A DNA stretch of 7,701 nt from assembly GCA_946885925.1 (NCBI GenBank), contig CAMPHP010000121.1, forward strand, positions 1-7,701, given 5' to 3'. This document shows positions 1 through 5,189 of the stretch, one piece after another. The first letter of the stretch is position 1. The number at the start of each line of letters is the position of its first letter. The notes under the pieces are model-generated. The model did not search any database, had not been told where the DNA came from, and worked only from the letters and a program-made list of their open reading frames with translations. This DNA is from an uncultured Litorilinea sp. (GTDB lineage: Bacteria > Chloroflexota > Anaerolineae > Caldilineales > Caldilineaceae). A program made the translations under genes and the position numbers.

Positions 1-1017
1 GGCTAACGCATCTATGGCTTGCTCATAGGCAGTGAAGGTCGCGTGATCCGGCTCGCGTACACCATACCAGACTTGGTCAAAGGTGGCGATGACTGGCTCT
101 AGGTGGGGGCGAATGGGCGAATCCGGGGCAACACGCACGAGTACCTCGCGGTTGGTGAGACTGCGTTCATAAGGTATCAGTTGGTGTTCGGAAAGTTGGA
201 GTAACGCCGCGAGATAGAGACGGCGCACCGCATCACGGTAGTGACCCGATCCCGCCGCGGTGCGTGCTTGTTCACGCGCTTCTGCTGCGGTGCGCGGGAG
301 ATCATCATCGCTGCCCAGCGCATCTACGCGGCTGTCAGTGACAAAGGAACGCAAGAAGCGTTGCAACCAATAGCTCAAGAGCCAGATCAGCACAGCAACC
401 AGGACAATGGTGATGATCCACGGCAGCAAGCGCGCCAGGAGCGCAAGCCATCCCGCGCCTGTGCCTGACTGAGATTCGGGAAGAAGATCACGTATTAGGT
501 TTTCGAGCCACTGTAGAAACCGATCCAAAAGGCTGACGGGTGTGTTGAATTCTGGTCGAGCCAATATTTGGCCGAGCAGGGCCAAACGTGCCGCGGTCTC
601 ATCGTGAATAGACGTGTCGATCTGCACCAATGTCCCATGCAACCTCGCCAGGGCGATTTCTCGTGGAGGTTGCGTTTCTGCGTCTTGCGCTAAATCTTCA
701 GGGGGAAGCTGCGCCAAATCGGTCAGGAGCGAGGCTGTCTGTACCTGCTCGCCTGTTGGAAATTCTACGGCGGCAATGGTGGTGAGGTTGTCATCCAACT
801 CCTTGATCACCACCAAGATGTCGGTATCGCTAGCCGTGGCTGGGATTGACTCCAAGCGGGTAGTGGCCTCTTCTAATTCGGCTCGATATTCTGCTAGCGT
901 GAGGGTACGGCTTGGAGATTGGGCGCGCAGCGTGGCGGCGCTTAGCAGTAAGAGGAACGCCAGCCAGAGGGAATCGCGCCAGAGATTAAGCAGGCAAAGC
1001 TTAAGCAGCCGTAGCAT
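1..1017 (-). CDS. DUF4129 domain membrane-anchored protein (3' end cut by window edge)
   Basis: This minus-strand reading frame was translated by hand: it is open for 339 codons from an ATG at 1017-1015 and runs off the left edge. Residues 1-33 form a basic-then-hydrophobic segment ending near LRAQS, which looks like a signal peptide or N-terminal anchor. Residues 35-180 are polar and helical. A membrane helix lies at about 197-217. The C-terminal part from about 260 has the hallmarks of DUF4129 (PF13559): RRLYLAALLQL, then TNRE at 288-291 and WYG at 317-319. Little of the domain should be missing. The function of DUF4129 is not established; in other genomes such proteins often sit beside transglutaminase-like, MoxR or DUF58 genes, suggesting an envelope role. 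The start overlaps the end of the upstream gene by 17 bases, which suggests translational coupling. I see no strong ribosome binding site. The family call is firm; the exact start less so. Confidence 0.85.
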   Translation of the reverse strand, partial: MLRLLKLCLLNLWRDSLWLAFLLLLSAATLRAQSPSRTLTLAEYRAELEEATTRLESIPATASDTDILVVIKELDDNLTTIAAVEFPTGEQVQTASLLTDLAQLPPEDLAQDAETQPPREIALARLHGTLVQIDTSIHDETAARLALLGQILARPEFNTPVSLLDRFLQWLENLIRDLLPESQSGTGAGWLALLARLLPWIITIVLVAVLIWLLSYWLQRFLRSFVTDSRVDALGSDDDLPRTAAEAREQARTAAGSGHYRDAVRRLYLAALLQLSEHQLIPYERSLTNREVLVRVAPDSPIRPHLEPVIATFDQVWYGVREPDHATFTAYEQAIDALA

Positions 1018-2053
1018 CTTTGGCAAGTTCGTCTTCCAAGGCGGCAACACGCAGGGCTACATCATAGGCTTCGGCGCGCACGCGCAGGTCGTAATAGAGC
1101 ATGACGACCCCTGTGGCATAGAAGGGTTGGTAGAGAAGGTTGAGCAGATACCCCGCCACGGTCGAGAGGACCAAGATCAGATCCAACTGCGATGGCAGCA
1201 GGATCATGGCGACTTGCTGAGTTACTGCCAGGGGCAGGCTAATGACGACCGCGCTAAAGATGGAGAGCAGCACGATAAAGATGATACAACGCCAAAGCCT
1301 TCCTTTGGTCAATGCCCAACTGCGCCCAAGTGCCTTCACTGGCCCTAATCCCTCAATGACCAAGCTTGGCCCTGCTGCTACCCAGCGCGCCGCAAAATAG
1401 ACGATAGGGGCGAGCACAAGCAGGATCAGCACGAAATAGCCGACGATAAAGAGAAGAACGAAACCGACGATTAAGATCGCGCTGGCGCTTTCATTACCGA
1501 TTCCAGCCATTGCACCGCTAAAGACAAGGGCAACAAGGGCAAAGAGAAGCGCAACGACAAACGCAATTGCAACTGTCGCCGTGCCAGCTGCCATCAGGTA
1601 CAAAAACCGCATCCCAATCATTGGTAAGATACGGCGCAACGCCACGTGCAACCCTTCACTCACCGTGGAAGAGGCTCCATGCAAAAAGCGATCGATGTGA
1701 TAGATCGACATGAGATTGACGAGGACTGTGCCGAGAAGATTGAACAACAAGAGCAGCATCAGCACACCAAAGTAGCCTGCAAACTCACCAAAAAACGCTT
1801 CGAGTTCTGGCTGTGCAGCATCAGGAGGGAGCGTGGCAAGTTCCAAAAGGTCAAAGTAGCCGGTCATAAAGCGCCCAGTTACTAAGGATGCCAGCAGTCC
1901 CACTGGCACCATGACAATGGCTGCGGAGAGCATCAAGACGCCAAAGCGCGCACGTAAGGCCCGAAAGGTGCGGTCCAAAAGATCGGCAATAGATAGAGGA
2001 CCGGTAATTTTCACTGGGCCAGTAATGCTAGGGCCAGTAGTGCTGGAAGTCAT
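1001..2053 (-). CDS. Polytopic membrane protein, GPDPase-type membrane domain (350 aa)
   Basis: This is an integral membrane protein with roughly six or seven hydrophobic helices, at about 37-60, 93-117, 149-182 (long, perhaps two), 192-222, 256-280 and 293-315. The segment ALGRSWALTKGRLWR (241-255) and the ending YDLRVRAEAYDVAL (321-334) resemble the membrane domain of glycerophosphoryl diester phosphodiesterases (PF10110-like). No phosphodiesterase catalytic domain is present, so it should not be called an enzyme. Similar proteins commonly neighbour DUF4129 genes, as here. I chose the ATG at 2053 over one at 2110: AAGGGA lies six bases before 2053, and the longer form would overlap the upstream gene by 26 bases. 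The N-terminus is unusual: three TGP motifs at residues 6-8, 11-13 and 17-19 precede the first basic helix. An envelope or transport role is plausible but unproven. Confidence 0.82.
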   Translation of the reverse strand: MTSSTTGPSITGPVKITGPLSIADLLDRTFRALRARFGVLMLSAAIVMVPVGLLASLVTGRFMTGYFDLLELATLPPDAAQPELEAFFGEFAGYFGVLMLLLLFNLLGTVLVNLMSIYHIDRFLHGASSTVSEGLHVALRRILPMIGMRFLYLMAAGTATVAIAFVVALLFALVALVFSGAMAGIGNESASAILIVGFVLLFIVGYFVLILLVLAPIVYFAARWVAAGPSLVIEGLGPVKALGRSWALTKGRLWRCIIFIVLLSIFSAVVISLPLAVTQQVAMILLPSQLDLILVLSTVAGYLLNLLYQPFYATGVVMLYYDLRVRAEAYDVALRVAALEDELAKDATAA

Positions 2054-2059
2054 GGCAGT

Positions 2060-2065
2060 TCCCTT
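2060..2065 (-). promoter_or_regulatory. Ribosome binding site AAGGGA for the 350-aa membrane protein
   Basis: On the minus strand AAGGGA ends six bases before the ATG at 2053-2051. It lies in the 31-base gap after the enolase-family stop codon. It is the main reason to prefer the 2053 start over the in-frame ATG at 2110. Confidence 0.6.
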
Positions 2066-2084
2066 GAGGAACGAGACGAGAGCA

Positions 2085-3245
2085 TCAAGCCAGGGCAAGC
2101 TTGGCCGCAAGTGCGGCGGGATCCAGGTGCGTGTTAAGTAGATCCTCTACTGCTAAATAGCCGTTTGTGATGGGCAAGGGCTGGTTTAGAATGTCGGCGC
2201 GCAGTTTCAACGGAAAGCTCAACTCGGAAGGATGGTCAATGCCAGGAAGCAAGGCAAAGATCGCAGCATGGAGCGTGCCCAATCCGGCGCTGGCCTGGGA
2301 ACCGATCATCACACCTTTGTTGGCGGCGCGGGCGAGCGCAAGCATGGCAGCGGATTCGGTGAAGCCAGTGCGTGCAGTTTTGATATTGAGAATATCAAAG
2401 GTGTCAAAGGCTAGTTCGCGCTGGAGATCGCGCAGCGTAAAGGTACTGTCGTCGGCAATGAGTGGTAGGTGTTGGCCTGCGCGCAACATCGCCCGCGCCG
2501 GAATCTGCTCTACAGGCAGCGGCTCTTCGCAGTAGTGCAGCCCTAATTCGGCTAATTGTTCGAGTTGGGCCGCTGCATGGGGCGCTTCCAGACATTCGTT
2601 GGCATCGGCATAGAGGTCAACCGTTGGGCCAAGTTCAGCCTGGAGGTCACGGATGCGCGCAATATCCTCTCCCCACGTCCGCCCCACCTTTACCTTGAGC
2701 ACGCGCACTCCTTGATCCACCACGCGGCGTGCTTCTTCCAACACAGTATCATGGTCGCCAATGCCCAAAATATAGCTAACCCGTAACTGGTCACTCTGGC
2801 GCGCTTGACCGTCGAGCAAGTGGTCGAGCAGGCTCATGCCGCGGTGCTGAGCCAATGCGCTGTGCAATGCCATGTCAATGGCGGCTTTGGCCGTGTGGTT
2901 GTTTTTGAGTTCGTGAAGACGGCTCTGGAAGCGCTGCAACGCTGGCATTGTCCACAATTTGCCCCCTGGCGATGCATCTTCATCCCAAACAGGTAGCCCC
3001 TGGAGGCGGGGTAGGAGTTCATGGCGGATGGCCGCGGGAATGCTGTGGATCGTTTCGCCATAGATGGTTGGGCGGGGGGGCGCTTCGGCCCACCCCTCGC
3101 TGCCATCACTCAGCAGCACGCGCACAGCGACATGGCTCACAGTCGCAAAGCTGCTATTCTTGCCCCACTGCAATGCCCCGTGCATGGGCAGATGGAAAGG
3201 GACTGTCTCGATTGCGGCAATAGTCAAGGGTGTTTGATTTGACAT
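2085..3245 (-). CDS. Enolase-superfamily enzyme, muconate cycloisomerase / mandelate racemase type
   Basis: The length of 386 residues suits the superfamily. Residues 1-130 match the alpha/beta capping domain and about 130-345 the barrel. The expected catalytic set of the MLE subgroup is visible: KVKVG with K184 and K186 on strand 2, metal ligands D214 (in DAN), E240 (in EEP) and D265 (in ADDS), and K289 (in NIKTARTG) as the opposite acid/base. Such enzymes abstract the proton alpha to a carboxylate using Mg2+ and act as cycloisomerases, racemases, dipeptide epimerases or o-succinylbenzoate synthases. The Asp-x-Asp signature usual near the C-terminal barrel end of L-Ala-D/L-Glu epimerases is not seen; the region reads HPSELSFPLKLRADI (338-352), closer to muconate cycloisomerase-like proteins. 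The substrate is therefore open. There is no signal peptide, so it is cytoplasmic. It starts 14 bases after the kinase-like gene, most likely in one mRNA. Its ribosome binding site is weak (GGA at -12). Confidence 0.88.
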   Translation of the reverse strand: MSNQTPLTIAAIETVPFHLPMHGALQWGKNSSFATVSHVAVRVLLSDGSEGWAEAPPRPTIYGETIHSIPAAIRHELLPRLQGLPVWDEDASPGGKLWTMPALQRFQSRLHELKNNHTAKAAIDMALHSALAQHRGMSLLDHLLDGQARQSDQLRVSYILGIGDHDTVLEEARRVVDQGVRVLKVKVGRTWGEDIARIRDLQAELGPTVDLYADANECLEAPHAAAQLEQLAELGLHYCEEPLPVEQIPARAMLRAGQHLPLIADDSTFTLRDLQRELAFDTFDILNIKTARTGFTESAAMLALARAANKGVMIGSQASAGLGTLHAAIFALLPGIDHPSELSFPLKLRADILNQPLPITNGYLAVEDLLNTHLDPAALAAKLALA

Positions 3246-3259
3246 AGGAGTTGTTCCGG

Positions 3260-4096
3260 CTAGAGATTTAACCAGGCGATGGTCTGGGCGGCTACTGCAT
3301 CAGGGCTGTGAGTCACGGTGTCCAAGTAGAGTGTGCGTTCCGGCGCGTGAGTTTGCAAGGCGGCTAAGGTGGCAGCAGGATCATAGCTGCGCCGCTCCTC
3401 GATAACGATTTGGAGTTTGGCGCGCAATTCATCGCTGCTGACGATACCCTGTTGCACCGCGCTGAATAGCATCTGCTCTGCGGCTGCTGTGAAGATCGTC
3501 GCCGCCTCTGGCACCCCCAGGCTGGCAAAGCTGGCGGCATTCGCCCCTATGTTTGTGGATGTGGTCAGGTTAATATGGTCAAAGACATCGCCTCGTTGCA
3601 GCAAGCGTTGGACACGCACAACATCGGGTGCATCGAGCATCACAAAGCGTGCTTGGGGCAAGGCGTCCGCGGCATAAGCCACCTCATTGTCACCGCGCAA
3701 CCCGTCGAAAACTAGAAGATTGGTGGGAGCCTCATTGCTGATCCAAAGCTGTGCCAGGGCATGGGCCATACCACCAGGATATTGCTCGCGATAGCGGCGG
3801 GTATAGGCGAAGCGTTGGCTCCGATCTGTGACCGGCGCAATCGGGACACCGTCCAGCGCTTGCATATAGCTGATGATCAACTGGTCGGTGAGCTGGCGGC
3901 GGTCGGGTAGCAGCAGAAATGACGAGAGATGCTTGGAAAATTCAGCGAGCAAGGTGCTCTTCCCTACACCTGTTACGCCAACCAGGATCACCAAGGGTAA
4001 TTCGTTGATGCGTTGCCATCCAGCAGGGGCAGGCGTTCCTATGGCAAGATTCGTGGTAATGGGTGTAAAGGGCAAAAGAGTGGTTGAGCCAAACAT
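3260..4096 (-). CDS. P-loop NTPase, small-molecule kinase-like
   Basis: This 278-residue soluble protein has a clear Walker A motif GVTGVGKST at 40-48 and a Walker B-like strand LLVFDGLRG at 127-135 with D131. The stretch RVQRLLQRGDVFD (161-173), after the strand ARFVMLDAP, resembles the lid or substrate region of nucleotide and other small-molecule kinases. It lacks a GTPase NKxD motif, ABC signature and AAA+ sensor features, so 'kinase-like P-loop protein' is the safest name. The substrate is unknown; the enolase-family gene 14 bases downstream may act on the same pathway. The start is well bounded: an in-frame TAA lies at 4105-4103 and the ATG at 4096 is the first available. No Shine-Dalgarno sequence is evident. 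A TATAAT about 60 bases upstream fits as its promoter, making this the first gene of the leftward unit. Confidence 0.75.
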   Translation of the reverse strand: MFGSTTLLPFTPITTNLAIGTPAPAGWQRINELPLVILVGVTGVGKSTLLAEFSKHLSSFLLLPDRRQLTDQLIISYMQALDGVPIAPVTDRSQRFAYTRRYREQYPGGMAHALAQLWISNEAPTNLLVFDGLRGDNEVAYAADALPQARFVMLDAPDVVRVQRLLQRGDVFDHINLTTSTNIGANAASFASLGVPEAATIFTAAAEQMLFSAVQQGIVSSDELRAKLQIVIEERRSYDPAATLAALQTHAPERTLYLDTVTHSPDAVAAQTIAWLNL

Positions 4097-4157
4097 AGAC
4101 GATTAAGCCGATCCAGTGAGCGAGAGTTGAGCAAAAGAGAGCTAGCATTCATCAGCT

Positions 4158-4163
4158 ATTATA
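4158..4163 (-). promoter_or_regulatory. Candidate -10 element (TATAAT) of the leftward operon
   Basis: The minus strand reads TTTATAATAG, a perfect TATAAT, in the divergent intergenic region. Transcription would start near 4151 and leave a leader of about 55 bases before the ATG at 4096. The -35 position is poor: with spacers of 17-19 bases it reads TCCCAC, TTCCCA or TTTCCC. No competing -10 of this quality is seen before the kinase-like gene. Confidence 0.5.
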
Positions 4164-4244
4164 AATGCGAGCAAAGGGGTGTGGGAAATGACATAAGGTT
4201 GCAAGAAGAGGGGATGTGCATGTACAGTCCAATTCTGGCGCATG

Positions 4245-4253
4245 TGGTAAAAT
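4245..4253 (+). promoter_or_regulatory. Candidate extended -10 promoter of the rightward operon
   Basis: TGG followed by TAAAAT gives an extended -10 (TGn plus hexamer), 90 bases before the ATG at 4344. The -35 position (CAGTCC with a 17-base spacer) does not match consensus, which an extended -10 can tolerate. The transcription start would be near 4260, leaving a leader of about 84 bases. A second AT-rich stretch, TATATC at 4275-4280, is an alternative, so the assignment is tentative. Confidence 0.35.
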
Positions 4254-4343
4254 CTCAAGTTGGGGTGGTAGACGTATATCCATAAAGATGGTGACATCTA
4301 CTCGCCATATCTTTACCCTATTGAATTCGTTGTGGTCTGAACT

Positions 4344-5144
4344 ATGTCGGAATTACTGGAATACCTTCAACAGTGGTGGGATGGGATCAATTTGCCCTCA
4401 TGGGCGCGCATTGTTGAGTCAATGGATCCCGTAGCATGGACGCTGATGGTGCTGTTGATCGGGGGCGTGTTTCTGGGCATTTTCTTTAGCTTTAGCACGC
4501 GCCGCGCCTTTCTTATGCCGGATGATACGGAGGCCACTCCTGATGTGTTGCTTGCGCGCCTCAAACAAGATCCAACGCGCCTCTCTCCTGTTGCGATTAT
4601 CAGCCGGTTAGGTGCGGAAGCCACGCTGGAACTATTGGAGTATGGTGACCAAATCCAGACAAAGGAATGGCGCTATAAGTGGAGCGGCGTGCGCGAGGAA
4701 CTCTTGCGCCTCCTGGGGCAGCAAAATGCCTTTGGGCCTACCTATGCCTTGGCACGCTACTATGGCAGTGCCGATACGCAAGAACCAGATACGATCCGCA
4801 TCCGGCGTACGGTCTTGGTGCATAAGTTGGGGCAGCGGCGCTACTTGGAACCTAATGCTGATGGTCATGCGGCGCATCTGCGGATTCGCGGTCATGCTGC
4901 CGAGGTAGAAGGGGATTTGGGTTTTGAGGGCGAGACTTTGTGGTTGATGCCTGATGAACCGGCTCCTCCTACCGAGGGGCCTTTGATCGAAATGGAACCG
5001 ATTGAGTTTCGCACGCTTAATGATGCTGAACTCCGGCTGCATATCCGCCGAACTCCTATGGTCGGTGGTGGGTTTAAGCTGGATTTGAAGAAGCGGCGCA
5101 AGATGTGGGTCGTGGTTGATGAACAAGTGGAGTGGGTCAGTTAG
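4344..5144 (+). CDS. Unrecognised single-pass membrane protein (266 aa)
   Basis: I do not recognise this family. Residues 1-28 are amphipathic with several tryptophans, and a membrane helix follows at about 29-50. STRRAF directly after it suggests by the positive-inside rule that the rest is cytoplasmic. Residues 64-140 look alpha-helical (DVLLARLKQDP, then SPVAIISRLGAEATLELLEYG, then VREELLRLLGQ), loosely reminiscent of ARM/HEAT-type helices. Residues 150-262 alternate charged and hydrophobic residues as in a beta-rich domain, with a proline-rich turn at 203-213, a glycine run at 240-243 and a basic KKRRK at 249-253. No catalytic motif is visible. It starts the rightward unit and lies 45 bases before the large membrane sensor, so the two may work together at the membrane. 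No clear ribosome binding site precedes the ATG; an internal ATG at 4422 (residue 27) is possible but would shorten the N-terminal flank of the helix. Confidence 0.75.
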   Translation: MSELLEYLQQWWDGINLPSWARIVESMDPVAWTLMVLLIGGVFLGIFFSFSTRRAFLMPDDTEATPDVLLARLKQDPTRLSPVAIISRLGAEATLELLEYGDQIQTKEWRYKWSGVREELLRLLGQQNAFGPTYALARYYGSADTQEPDTIRIRRTVLVHKLGQRRYLEPNADGHAAHLRIRGHAAEVEGDLGFEGETLWLMPDEPAPPTEGPLIEMEPIEFRTLNDAELRLHIRRTPMVGGGFKLDLKKRRKMWVVVDEQVEWVS

Positions 5145-5162
5145 GGTTAGTGAGCAAAGTCG

Positions 5163-5184
5163 GCAGTATAGGTGCAGTATAGGT
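5163..5184 (+). repeat. Perfect 11-bp tandem duplication before the sensor gene
   Basis: GCAGTATAGGT occurs twice head to tail (5163-5173 and 5174-5184), filling half of the 45-base gap between the two genes. The second copy ends five bases before the ATG at 5190 and contributes the AGG of the likely ribosome binding site. Confidence 0.85.
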
Positions 5185-5188
5185 AGGG
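5181..5188 (+). promoter_or_regulatory. Likely ribosome binding site of the sensor gene
   Basis: AGGTAGGG immediately precedes T and ATG at 5190. The first AGG has a plausible six-base spacing, while AGGG at 5185-5188 is too close to be ideal. The purine-rich patch supports the ATG at 5190. It overlaps the second copy of the 11-bp repeat, so a change in repeat number would add or remove AGG sites. Confidence 0.45.
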
Positions 5189-5189
5189 T

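Noticed and set aside
614..1348. A 244-codon plus-strand open frame
   Set aside because: It lies opposite the DUF4129 and 350-aa membrane genes, which have coherent signal peptides, membrane helices and domain motifs. Its own translation is low-complexity Ser/Arg-rich and then Gln/Asp-rich without a recognisable fold.
2054..2110. Longer start (ATG at 2110) for the 350-aa membrane protein
   Set aside because: It would overlap the enolase-family gene by 26 bases and has no supporting ribosome binding site, whereas AAGGGA precedes the ATG at 2053 at good spacing.
4216..4434. A 72-codon plus-strand open frame beginning in the divergent control region
   Set aside because: It overlaps the start of the 266-aa gene in another frame, has no ribosome binding site, and its translation shows no domain or membrane pattern.
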